Assembly: GCA_900772625.1 (NCBI GenBank)
Contig: CAAHEQ010000098.1
Location: forward strand, 1-24,339
Direction of reading: 5' to 3'
DNA: 24,339 nt
Source: Alphaproteobacteria bacterium
Lineage (GTDB): Bacteria; Pseudomonadota; Alphaproteobacteria; CAAHEQ01; UBA3637
The notes beneath the pieces were generated by a model. It was not told the origin of the DNA. It ran no database searches and saw only the letters and a program-made list of their open reading frames with translations. Both the position numbers and the translations under genes were made by a program. Below, piece by piece: positions 1-6,884 of the stretch. How positions within the stretch are numbered: position 1 is the first letter of the stretch; each line of letters starts with the position of its first letter.

Positions 1-372
1 ATTACCAGGATTTACGCCAGCATCGTTGATTCAGGCGATGAAAACGTTATGTTTTTAACAAACATTGACGATGCAAAAATCACAATTCAAAATAAAAACT
101 TTATACCTATCTCAAGAACCACGAGCCCGAGCGTTGTCAATTTGAAAAAAGGCCGCGGATTTTTTATGGGTGAAACTTATACCGTTACCGCCGAAAAAGA
201 AGGCTATGAAAGCCAAACGCAAGTTTTACATACGACTTTAAATGGTTGGTATTTGGGCAATATTATCTTTGGTGGCTTGATTGGACTTTTGCTTGTCGAC
301 CCTGCAACAGGGGCAATGTGGAGCTTTGATACCAATACGTTGATTTTTAATTTGGATAAAGTGGAGGAATAA
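1..372 (+). CDS. PEGA-like surface/lipoprotein fragment, 5' end outside window
   Basis: The reading frame is open from base 1 with no stop before it, so this is the C-terminal part (about 123 residues) of a longer protein; the ATG at 49 is internal. The visible part has a beta-rich segment in which a short domain ends in GYESQTQ, like PEGA or carboxypeptidase-regulatory-type domains, then a hydrophobic glycine-rich stretch (GNIIFGGLIGLLLVDPATGA) and a terminal MWSFD. The string VDPATGAMW is typical of small bacterial envelope proteins that carry a PEGA-like domain plus this hydrophobic hairpin. One base separates the stop from the next gene, a lipoprotein, so the two are probably cotranscribed. 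Localisation in the envelope is inferred; the signal sequence, if any, is outside the window. Confidence 0.75.
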   Translation: MTRIYASIVDSGDENVMFLTNIDDAKITIQNKNFIPISRTTSPSVVNLKKGRGFFMGETYTVTAEKEGYESQTQVLHTTLNGWYLGNIIFGGLIGLLLVDPATGAMWSFDTNTLIFNLDKVEE

Positions 373-373
373 A

Positions 374-742
374 ATGAAAAAACTTTTGATTATAGCAATT
401 GCATTGTTGTTGTCTGCCTGTCAAGGGACAAAAGTACCGTTTAAACCCGATGTTCCACCTGAAGGCAAGGCACTGGTTTACTTTTACGGATACGGAGATG
501 TGACGGATGGTAAAATAGTTATTTCTTTGGATGGTTTCAGTTATGTGAAATACGCCTTTCCAGTAGGACCCAGATACTTTTGGAAAAAAGGCTTAGGCGG
601 AAGAGAAAAACCAGTTCGACTTAATTTACGTGCAGGTGAAGTGTTTTATCTCAGAGGCGACGATTTAAACGGTTCTTTGCGCAATGCGACAATCGAGATT
701 GCTCAACCAGTTTTAACGAATTTGTCCGAGCGAAACATTTAA
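374..742 (+). CDS. small DUF2846-like lipoprotein
   Basis: A 122-residue protein with a clear lipoprotein signal: KK, a hydrophobic run, then the lipobox LLSAC with the acylated cysteine at residue 16. The mature part begins with a proline-rich linker and the segment PPEGKALVYFYG, which resembles the start of DUF2846-type lipoprotein domains; a likely beta-sandwich follows (KIVISLDG, then VRLNLRAGEVFYLRGD). No catalytic motif is visible. The GTGGAGGAA just before the start serves as ribosome binding site and lies inside the end of the upstream gene, which suggests coupled translation. The role is unknown; probably an inner- or outer-membrane anchored accessory protein working with the preceding PEGA-like protein. 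Confidence 0.8.
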   Translation: MKKLLIIAIALLLSACQGTKVPFKPDVPPEGKALVYFYGYGDVTDGKIVISLDGFSYVKYAFPVGPRYFWKKGLGGREKPVRLNLRAGEVFYLRGDDLNGSLRNATIEIAQPVLTNLSERNI

Positions 743-801
743 AATATGTTTTTTTCAATTGATGATAGGGGGTAAAAGCGCGGGGCGTCAATTCTAGCCG
801 C

Positions 802-835
802 AAGAGCCAGCGCGAAGATTTTCGCGCTGGCTCTT
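802..835. repeat. perfect 15-bp hairpin, GATT loop
   Basis: AAGAGCCAGCGCGAA (802-816), loop GATT (817-820), then the exact complement (821-835). It begins 60 bases after the stop of the lipoprotein gene and would fold very stably as RNA. Neither side is followed by a clean T-run (plus strand continues CTTTGTGCC), so it is not a textbook intrinsic terminator, though it could still block transcription or protect a 3' end. Its inner 16 bases (811-826) differ by one base from the palindrome at 1035-1050. Confidence 0.8.
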
Positions 836-1025
836 CTTTGTGCCTATCTCGTGGGCGTGATGAAGTCTGTGCGGAATAACAGGCGAGCAAAGATAAGCTT
901 TTTTCTTTCAAAAAATGCCTTTATCCTTTTCGAATTATTTTAATTTTGCAGGCGCGAAATCATTTGGGCCGCGGCATAATTCACGCACTCGTGCTGACTT
1001 TTATGCGCTAAAAACGTGTCTGATA

Positions 1026-1067
1026 TTTGGCAACCGCGAAAATTTTCGCGGGCCCGCGGTTGCCAAA
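1026..1067. repeat. composite palindrome with nested 16-bp perfect core
   Basis: Outer arms TTTGGCAACCGCG (1026-1038) and CGCGGTTGCCAAA (1055-1067) are exact complements. Overlapping the left arm is a self-complementary 16-mer, CGCGAAAATTTTCGCG (1035-1050). The two pairings are mutually exclusive, so the element can form a 13-bp long hairpin or a shorter perfect core. Its core matches the one at 811-826 in 15 of 16 positions, while the flanks differ. Confidence 0.8.
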
Positions 1068-1337
1068 AGCATTTAGCTTTTTACCAATCTTGGTTGTGCA
1101 CGGTTGGACGCGAATAAATGCCCGCAAAGATTTTAATTTTGCTTTTCAAAAAATGATTTTTGGATTGGGTTCGTGGGCAACAAAAATCATTTTTAAAAAG
1201 AGGGAAAGAGCGTTCCAAATCTTTTGATGTTCCTTCTTTTTATAGAGAGCCGCCGCACCGCGTGCATTTCCTCAGCACCCTCGCACCAATTCTTTGGAAT
1301 GATTTGAACTTTATGATTTTAACGCACTGAATACCAA

Positions 1338-2300
1338 TTACTTTAAGTCTTCCCGCATTGCGGCGAAAAGCTTTTCTGAACCGTGTCCACGATCCGCAAT
1401 TAAACGCAAGCGCGAAGATGGCAGCGCTTTGTGCAGCTCATACGCCTGATACGGCGGACAACAAAAGTCGAGGCGATTTTGGTAAATCGTTGTCGGAATG
1501 TGGCTGATTTTATCAGCATTTCGAAGCAGCTGATTGCCTGACAAAAACATCTTATGCGTCATATAATGCATCACTATGCGGAAACGTTGAATAGCTTTGG
1601 TATCTGGCGCTTGTTCGGCATCTTCAAACTTAAGCGAATAATGTCCCAGTTGGTGCTCAAAAGAACCATAATATTTCAGCGCGCGTTTGTTGTCGGAAAG
1701 CTTGTTTGAGAAAATCAAATCCGAATAGTAAGCCTCAACGGAACGAGCGCCCGCTTTTTGCGCTTGCGCGTGGAATAGATCCACTGCATCAGGGTAAAAC
1801 AGTGCGGCTGATGCTGAGCAATTTTGAATGTCGCACGGGCGCGCCAAAAAGATGCAACTTAAGATCAAACGCTTGACTTTCTCAGGGTGCTCTTCAGCAT
1901 AGAGCAGGGCGCAAGTCGAACCATAAGATGCACCTGCTATCGTGACTTTTTGGGTTATGTGTAAATGCTCTAGTAAGCGCAAAGCATCTTTGACGGTGGC
2001 TTGAATTGTATTTTTGTAAAACGGGTCTGCGCTTTGCGACAAACCGCATCCACGTTGGTCAAACAAAATAACGCGGTATTTTTTAAGGTTGTAATTGCTT
2101 GCATGTGAAGCTTTGGAACACCCTCCAGGACCGCCATGAAAAGAAAGAACTGGCTCGCCTTTTGGGTTGCCAAATTGTTGATAGAAAATCAAATGCCCAT
2201 CGCACTCGGGCAAGTACCCCGTATCAAAGGGTTTTAATTTTGGCAGGCAATTTTTGATTAAACGCTTTAAAGAAATGAGTAATCGCATATCGCCCGCCAT
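1338..2300 (-). CDS. pip: proline iminopeptidase-like alpha/beta hydrolase
   Basis: Serine peptidase of the S33 type that releases N-terminal proline from peptides; cytoplasmic, as no signal peptide is seen. Family landmarks in order: HGGPGG oxyanion motif (55-60), DQRGCGLS (81-88), nucleophile elbow GASYGS with Ser125, the SFEHQ segment that matches the family's N-terminus-recognising Glu, MHYMTHKMF..GNQLL (compare ENHYF..GFL), catalytic Asp278 in NRLDFCCPP, and His306 in DRGHGSE. At 320 residues it has the usual length. The start at 2300 lies 7 bases after the rpoD stop; an ATG at 2288 preceded by GGCGGG is an equally possible start. A longer frame back to 2402 would run inside rpoD and is rejected. 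It is probably the last gene of the yqeY-dnaG-rpoD unit. Substrate preference is not certain from sequence. Confidence 0.85.
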   Translation of the reverse strand: MAGDMRLLISLKRLIKNCLPKLKPFDTGYLPECDGHLIFYQQFGNPKGEPVLSFHGGPGGCSKASHASNYNLKKYRVILFDQRGCGLSQSADPFYKNTIQATVKDALRLLEHLHITQKVTIAGASYGSTCALLYAEEHPEKVKRLILSCIFLARPCDIQNCSASAALFYPDAVDLFHAQAQKAGARSVEAYYSDLIFSNKLSDNKRALKYYGSFEHQLGHYSLKFEDAEQAPDTKAIQRFRIVMHYMTHKMFLSGNQLLRNADKISHIPTTIYQNRLDFCCPPYQAYELHKALPSSRLRLIADRGHGSEKLFAAMREDLK

Positions 2301-2307
2301 TCTAAGA

Positions 2308-4380
2308 TTAATTGGTTTCCAAGAATGTCCGCAACTTTTTCGAACGGCTCGGGTGCTTGAGCTTTCGCAAAGCTTTCGCTTCAATCTGACGAATACGTTC
2401 ACGTGTGACTGCGAATTGTTGGCCGACTTCCTCCAACGTATGGTCGGACGTCATACCAATGCCGAAACGCATTCTGAGTACGCGCTCTTCGCGAGGCGTC
2501 AAGGTTGCCAAAACAGACGAGCAAGCTTCGCGCAAGTTCGCGTGAATGGCCGCGTCCAAAGGCTGCAAAGTTGTTTTATCTTCAATGAAATCGCCCAAGT
2601 GACTGTCTTCCTCGTCACCTACAGGCGTTTCCAGCGAAATAGGCTCTTTTGCAATTTTCATAACTTTGCGCACTTTTTCAATTGGCATATTCAAACGCTT
2701 TGCCAACTCTTCAGGTGTCGGTTCTTGCCCGTTTTCGTGGAGCATTTGACGACCTGTGCGAACTAATTTGTTAATTGTTTCAATCATATGAACAGGAATG
2801 CGGATTGTGCGTGCTTGATCAGCAATGGAACGCGTGATTGCTTGTCTGATCCACCATGTTGCGTAAGTCGAAAACTTATAGCCGCGGCGGTATTCGAATT
2901 TATCCACAGCTTTCATCAAACCGATGTTGCCTTCTTGAATCAAATCCAAAAATTGCAAACCACGATTGACGTATTTTTTCGCAATCGAAATCACCAAACG
3001 TAAGTTCGCTTCAATCATTTCGCGCTTTGCGCGGTTAGATTCTTGTTCGCCTTTTTTTACCGTATTCACAACACGGCGATATTCCATAATCGGCATTTGC
3101 GTTTCTTTGGACAATTCCATAATGGCACGGCGAATTTCATCGACTTCATCACCATATTTTTCCACGAACGTTTGCCACGCTTTGCCTGAACGCTTTAACG
3201 CCGCAGGCCGCCAATCGGGCTGCATTTCCGTTTCATGATAGAATTGCAAAAAGTCTTCGCGCTTGACTTTGGCATGCATTGCCACGCGCAATAGTTTACC
3301 TTCCAACATCATCAAACGCTTGTTGACCTCGTTGATTTGGTCGATCAGCTGTTCGATACGGCTGGGGTTAAAGTGGATTTGCTTAATCAGTTCGATCATC
3401 TCGAGATGAATCTTTTGGTACTTTTTATCGACTTCCGCAGGTAACTTTTCACCTGTCACCAAGTACGCCAGACGTGCACATTGCGCCCGCTTTAATTTGG
3501 AGTAAGTCTTTGTGATTTGTTCGAAAATCTCCAAAATCTCGGGCAAAATAGCTTCTTCCATTTGACGCAGGGAATAAGAAGATTCATCTTCATCCTCTTC
3601 GTCTACTTCTTCGGGGTAAACTTCTTCAGTTTCTTCTTCCTCTTCCTCGTCATAAGAGTCGACTTGTTCTTCGTCTTCATCCTCGTCTTCATCAGCTAAA
3701 TCATCCGAAAAATCTTCTTCTTCGACTTGGGGTTTGTGTTCGGAGGCGAGCAATTCTTCGTCATCTTTTTCTTGCAGCTTTTCTTTTTCTTTGCGTTCGA
3801 TTGCGGCAAGCAAAGCCTTTTTAGACGGGTCGGCTTCGTAAGTTGCTTCCAAATCGATGATATCGCGCAGTTGCATTTCGCCCGTTAAGACAGCACTATG
3901 CCACTTCATCAGTGCATTCATGGTCATTGCGCTTTCAGTCAAACCGCCCAGCATTACATTATTGCCAGCCTCGATTCGTTTTGCGATAGCGATTTCGCCT
4001 TCGCGAGAAAGTAATTCCACAATACCCATTTCACGCAAATACATACGCACAGGGTCATTCGTGCGCCCAAGATTTGCCAGCTCGTCTTCAGAATCAGCAA
4101 TATTTCCCGCCGCTTTGTCTTCGTCGTCATCGATTTCATCATCGGTTTTGTCAACCACATGAATGTCCAAATTTGATAAGATAGTCATCGCTTCTTCAAT
4201 TGCTTCAGGACCTTGTTCTGCCGAAATAGCCGAATTCAGTTCATCCACAGAAACAATACCTTTTTCCTTGCCACGTTCGAGCAACCGAGCAAAAGCAGGA
4301 CCTAGCGCATCTTCAGGGGAAAGTTCGTTTTCCTCGTCCAATACGTCCATATCATCGTTTTCATTTTCAACTGGTTTCAT
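2308..4380 (-). CDS. rpoD: RNA polymerase primary sigma factor RpoD (sigma-70)
   Basis: Housekeeping sigma factor that directs RNA polymerase to -35/-10 promoters. In 690 residues: region 1.1 (about 28-76), region 1.2 (DPVRMYLREMG, 109-119), a non-conserved region to about 440, region 2 (ANLRLVISIAKKY onward, with DLIQEGNIGLMKAVDKF and YATWWIRQAI, about 458-520), region 3 (about 525-600) and region 4 ending in the helix-turn-helix TLEEVGQQFAVTRERIRQIE (about 648-667). The aromatic and basic promoter-melting residues of region 2.3-2.4 are intact. The non-conserved region contains a very acidic stretch at about 219-268, almost all Asp and Glu. The ribosome binding site AAAGGG lies 8-9 bases upstream of ATG. 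It is preceded by dnaG, and a possible private promoter overlaps the dnaG end. Confidence 0.98.
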   Translation of the reverse strand: MKPVENENDDMDVLDEENELSPEDALGPAFARLLERGKEKGIVSVDELNSAISAEQGPEAIEEAMTILSNLDIHVVDKTDDEIDDDEDKAAGNIADSEDELANLGRTNDPVRMYLREMGIVELLSREGEIAIAKRIEAGNNVMLGGLTESAMTMNALMKWHSAVLTGEMQLRDIIDLEATYEADPSKKALLAAIERKEKEKLQEKDDEELLASEHKPQVEEEDFSDDLADEDEDEDEEQVDSYDEEEEEETEEVYPEEVDEEDEDESSYSLRQMEEAILPEILEIFEQITKTYSKLKRAQCARLAYLVTGEKLPAEVDKKYQKIHLEMIELIKQIHFNPSRIEQLIDQINEVNKRLMMLEGKLLRVAMHAKVKREDFLQFYHETEMQPDWRPAALKRSGKAWQTFVEKYGDEVDEIRRAIMELSKETQMPIMEYRRVVNTVKKGEQESNRAKREMIEANLRLVISIAKKYVNRGLQFLDLIQEGNIGLMKAVDKFEYRRGYKFSTYATWWIRQAITRSIADQARTIRIPVHMIETINKLVRTGRQMLHENGQEPTPEELAKRLNMPIEKVRKVMKIAKEPISLETPVGDEEDSHLGDFIEDKTTLQPLDAAIHANLREACSSVLATLTPREERVLRMRFGIGMTSDHTLEEVGQQFAVTRERIRQIEAKALRKLKHPSRSKKLRTFLETN

Positions 4381-4415
4381 TTAGCGCGCCCTTTATTAAA
4401 ATTAAAGTTGGTCTT

Positions 4416-4444
4416 TATTTACCTTTTTTTTCGTTAAATGTCAA
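4416..4444 (-). promoter_or_regulatory. candidate promoter for rpoD in the dnaG-rpoD gap
   Basis: On the minus strand a perfect TTGACA (plus coordinates 4439-4444), preceded by C to give CTTGACA, a 17-base spacer and a weak -10 TAAATA (4416-4421, 3 of 6). Transcription would begin about 30 bases before the rpoD ATG. This could allow rpoD to be made independently of dnaG, as in E. coli, where an internal promoter in dnaG serves rpoD. The -10 is poor, so confidence is limited. Confidence 0.4.
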
Positions 4445-4449
4445 GCTAT

Positions 4450-6234
4450 TTATGCAATTTCTTTATTTTTTTCCCTTTCTTGCTTTAATGACAAGATATG
4501 CGTCCAAAGTTCTTGGGTTGGATTTTTTTTGAACTCTTCCATTTGGCGCTTGATTTCCTCATCGAGCATTAACTGTTCCAAAGCCGTTATGCGCATTTCA
4601 AAATCGCGTCTAGCTTCTTCAGGCATTTTGTCGGCACGTTGCAACGCTTCAAGTTCGGTTGCCAGATAAATAAAAATGTTTTTGGAATACTTTGTTTGCA
4701 AAATGGTGTTCAATTCTTCTTTGGTCAAATTGGGGTTGTCTGCAAGCTCGGAGCTTAAGATTTCAAGAAGTCTGGCATTTTTCTTGTCTACTGTTTTGAT
4801 AAAGCTTAAACGCTCCATAAACTCTCCGAACAAAAATGGAAATAAAATCAAATAAGTCAATAACATCTTGGCTTCAGTTGAAGCAGGAGATAAACTTGGC
4901 AAAGTGACCGATACCATCTCGGGGGTAGTGTATTTTTTGTGCCCATTTTTGTTTTGATACATCACTTCTTTTGTGAATTTTTTCAGCTGCATTTTGAACT
5001 CTTTTTCATAATAGCTACGTACTGTTTGGTTTTTGATTTGTTCGAGCAACTCCGCAATGCTTTTATCAAGCGCCGCAAAATGTTCGGGTGTATCGAACTT
5101 TTTCCCATTCGTCAGGATTTGCCACAAAAGCCACGACAAAGGCTTTGCCTGTGCAATCATTTGTTCGAATGCGGGTTTGCCTTTTGCGTGTATAAACTCA
5201 TCAGGATCAAGGTTGTCGGGCAAAAATACAAACTTTAACGAATAACCTTCCTTTAAAATCGGCAACACGCGTCGTGCCGCTCGTTCGGCTGCATGCATAC
5301 CCGCCGCATCGCCGTCAAAGCAAATGACAGGCTCGTTAACCGAGCGCCATAAAATTTCGATTTGATTTTCCGTCAAAGCCGTGCCAAGAGGCGCGACTGC
5401 ATTTGTGACACCAATTTGATGAAGCGCGATGACGTCCATATAGCCTTCGACTAAAATGGCTTCATTCTTTTGACGCATTGTTTCGATTGCATAGGGCAGG
5501 GCATATAAAGTTTCCCCTTTGTGAAACAAGACTGTTTCGGGCGAGTTTAAGTACTTTGGTTCTGCTTTAATCAGCACGCGACCACCGAAAGCAATAATAT
5601 GATTTTTCTTGTCCGCAATCGGGAAAATGACGCGGTCGCGAAAGTAATCATAAGGGTCAAATGGCGGGCGATTGCTGTTGTTCGCAAGCCCCAGTTGCTT
5701 TAAACTTAAAAGCGAGTTTTTATCTTCTTTGCAAAACGAAGCGCATAGTAAATTGCCTTGTGGCGCAAACCCCAAACGAAAGCGTTTGATGATGTCATCG
5801 GACAGCCCACGCTTGCGCAAGTAGGCAAGGCCTGCGCGCCCTTGGGGCTGATAGAGCATTTTTTCAAAAAACTGGCACGCTTTTTCCATTGTTTGGTAAA
5901 GTGATGCTTGGTGCTCGCTTTGCCTTGCCTGTTCAGGGCTTACTTGCGGCATTTGCATACCGACCGAGGAAGCAAGCGCCTCCACCGCCTCGATAAAAGA
6001 CATTTTTTCGCAATTTGTCAAAAATGAAATAGCATCTCCGTGCGCGCCACAACCAAAGCAATGGTAAAAGCCTTTGTCTTCGTTTAAGGTGAAGGAGGGC
6101 GTTTTTTCCTTGTGAAAAGGGCACAGACCTGTGTATTCGTTGCCGCGTCTGGTGAGCTTGACCTTTTTGCCCACAACAGCAGCCAACGATACGCGAGCCC
6201 GTAAATCGTCCAAAAAACGCGCAGGAAATGCCAC
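4450..6234 (-). CDS. dnaG: DNA primase DnaG
   Basis: Makes RNA primers at the replication fork with the DnaB helicase. Domains in order: N-terminal zinc-binding domain with Cys38, His41, Cys59 and Cys62 (CPFHKEKTPSF..YHCFGCG), the RNA polymerase core, the TOPRIM metal site with Glu263 in VEGYMD and Asp307/Asp309 in FDGDAAG, and a C-terminal helical region that contacts DnaB. The 594 residues are within the family range. The start codon is GTG (6232-6234), with TAGGA about 7 bases upstream lying across the stop of yqeY; no ATG upstream is usable. It sits 4 bases after yqeY and 69 bases before rpoD, the usual macromolecular-synthesis arrangement of alphaproteobacteria. Confidence 0.98.
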   Translation of the reverse strand: MAFPARFLDDLRARVSLAAVVGKKVKLTRRGNEYTGLCPFHKEKTPSFTLNEDKGFYHCFGCGAHGDAISFLTNCEKMSFIEAVEALASSVGMQMPQVSPEQARQSEHQASLYQTMEKACQFFEKMLYQPQGRAGLAYLRKRGLSDDIIKRFRLGFAPQGNLLCASFCKEDKNSLLSLKQLGLANNSNRPPFDPYDYFRDRVIFPIADKKNHIIAFGGRVLIKAEPKYLNSPETVLFHKGETLYALPYAIETMRQKNEAILVEGYMDVIALHQIGVTNAVAPLGTALTENQIEILWRSVNEPVICFDGDAAGMHAAERAARRVLPILKEGYSLKFVFLPDNLDPDEFIHAKGKPAFEQMIAQAKPLSWLLWQILTNGKKFDTPEHFAALDKSIAELLEQIKNQTVRSYYEKEFKMQLKKFTKEVMYQNKNGHKKYTTPEMVSVTLPSLSPASTEAKMLLTYLILFPFLFGEFMERLSFIKTVDKKNARLLEILSSELADNPNLTKEELNTILQTKYSKNIFIYLATELEALQRADKMPEEARRDFEMRITALEQLMLDEEIKRQMEEFKKNPTQELWTHILSLKQEREKNKEIA

Positions 6235-6238
6235 TTTG

Positions 6239-6694
6239 TTATCCTAACAGAGCTTTAATTTGAGCCGATGCTTTGCCAAAGTCCATTTGGCCTGCGTACT
6301 TGGATTTCAGCGCGCCCATCACTTTGCCCATATCTTTAATCGATGCTGCACCTGTGTCAGCAATGACTTGACGGATAGCCGCCTCAACAGCAGCCGCATC
6401 CATTTGCGCAGGCAAGAACGTTTCAATCAAATCAATTTCGAATTGCTCTTTAGCAACCAAGTCTTCGCGGTTGCCTTGCTTATACATTTCAATGCTTTCG
6501 CGGCGTTGCTTGATCATAGATTGCAACATCGACAAAATCTCGTCATCGCTGATGCCGTCCGTTTTGCCAGATGGGCGCGCAGCAATGTCTTTGTCTTTAA
6601 GGGTTGCGTTAATCATTCTGAGTGTTGAAGTTTTGGCTTCGTCTTTCGCTTTCATAGCGGCAACGAGTTCTGATTTAATTTTTTCTCTTAGCAT
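6239..6694 (-). CDS. yqeY: GatB/YqeY domain protein
   Basis: A 151-residue protein of the GatB/YqeY family. It matches the family in full: MLREKIKSELVAAMKAKD at the start, the DDEILSMLQSMIKQRRESIEMY core, the IDLIETFLPAQM segment, and the C-terminal MGALKSKYAGQMDFGKASA. The family resembles the tRNA-binding tail of GatB, the amidotransferase subunit that corrects mischarged Glu- or Asp-tRNA, but the job of stand-alone YqeY is not settled. The ribosome binding site AAGGAG is 6-7 bases before ATG. It is the first gene of the unit that continues to dnaG and rpoD, with 4 bases between it and dnaG. Confidence 0.95.
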   Translation of the reverse strand: MLREKIKSELVAAMKAKDEAKTSTLRMINATLKDKDIAARPSGKTDGISDDEILSMLQSMIKQRRESIEMYKQGNREDLVAKEQFEIDLIETFLPAQMDAAAVEAAIRQVIADTGAASIKDMGKVMGALKSKYAGQMDFGKASAQIKALLG

Positions 6695-6707
6695 AATAAT
6701 CTCCTTG

Positions 6708-6749
6708 TTATGATTTTCGAATCATAAACGATTTTATCCTATTTTGCAA
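6708..6749 (-). promoter_or_regulatory. promoter of yqeY-dnaG-rpoD with dyad over the -10
   Basis: On the minus strand: -35 TTGCAA (6744-6749, 4 of 6), 17-base spacer, -10 TATGAT (6721-6726, 5 of 6). The -10 is inside a perfect inverted repeat, TTATGATT at 6708-6715 and AATCATAA at 6720-6727 around TTCG. The dyad ends 13 bases before the start codon. It could be a repressor operator blocking the -10, or a small hairpin at the 5' end of the mRNA; the promoter call itself is fairly good. Confidence 0.55.
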
Positions 6750-6884
6750 TGGAGGAAAAGTTTTTTTTCATAAAAAAGTAGTGGTGTGTGTTTAATGGGA
6801 TAGTTTTTTAACAGGCAAAAGCTTTTATTTGGCGCATAAGCTACTTATAACAAAAAGCAACTGGTTTATTTTTTCAAGGAGGAA

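Larger units (their letters stand above)
743..1337. other. gene-free 595-bp region with palindromes
   Basis: No convincing gene. The short open frames here (minus strand 651-911, plus strand 1027-1227) lack a ribosome binding site and family resemblance. The stretch holds two strong palindromes, listed separately, that share nearly the same 16-bp core. Two AT-rich words also recur: TTTCAAAAAATG at 906-917 and 1144-1155, and ATTTTAATTTTGC at 937-949 and 1130-1142. It lies between the end of a plus-strand gene pair and the end of the minus-strand yqeY-dnaG-rpoD unit, so convergent transcripts meet here. Confidence 0.7.

Noticed and set aside
802..835. Calling the perfect hairpin an intrinsic terminator
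   Set aside because: No T-run follows on either strand, so it is listed only as a palindrome.
743..900. Possible tmRNA or other stable RNA, because of the GGGGGT start and strong hairpin
   Set aside because: No GGTTCGAATCC-type T-arm, no tag reading frame and no matching acceptor stem could be found.
651..911. 86-codon minus-strand frame over the end of the small lipoprotein gene
   Set aside because: It runs through the hairpin at 802-835, has no ribosome binding site or recognisable family, and overlaps a better-supported gene.
1027..1227. 66-codon plus-strand frame in the gene-free region
   Set aside because: It starts at the palindrome, ends in a low-complexity Lys/Phe run and has no ribosome binding site.
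2301..2402. Upstream start for the iminopeptidase-like gene
   Set aside because: The extra residues are the rpoD end read in another frame and do not fit the family.
2254..2766. 170-codon plus-strand frame opposite rpoD
   Set aside because: A shadow of rpoD: the composition is that of an antisense reading, with no ribosome binding site.
3574..3726. Acidic tract of rpoD as a frameshift or repeat expansion
   Set aside because: The frame stays open and resumes a normal sigma sequence on both sides; codons are mixed GAA/GAG/GAC/GAT rather than one repeated unit.
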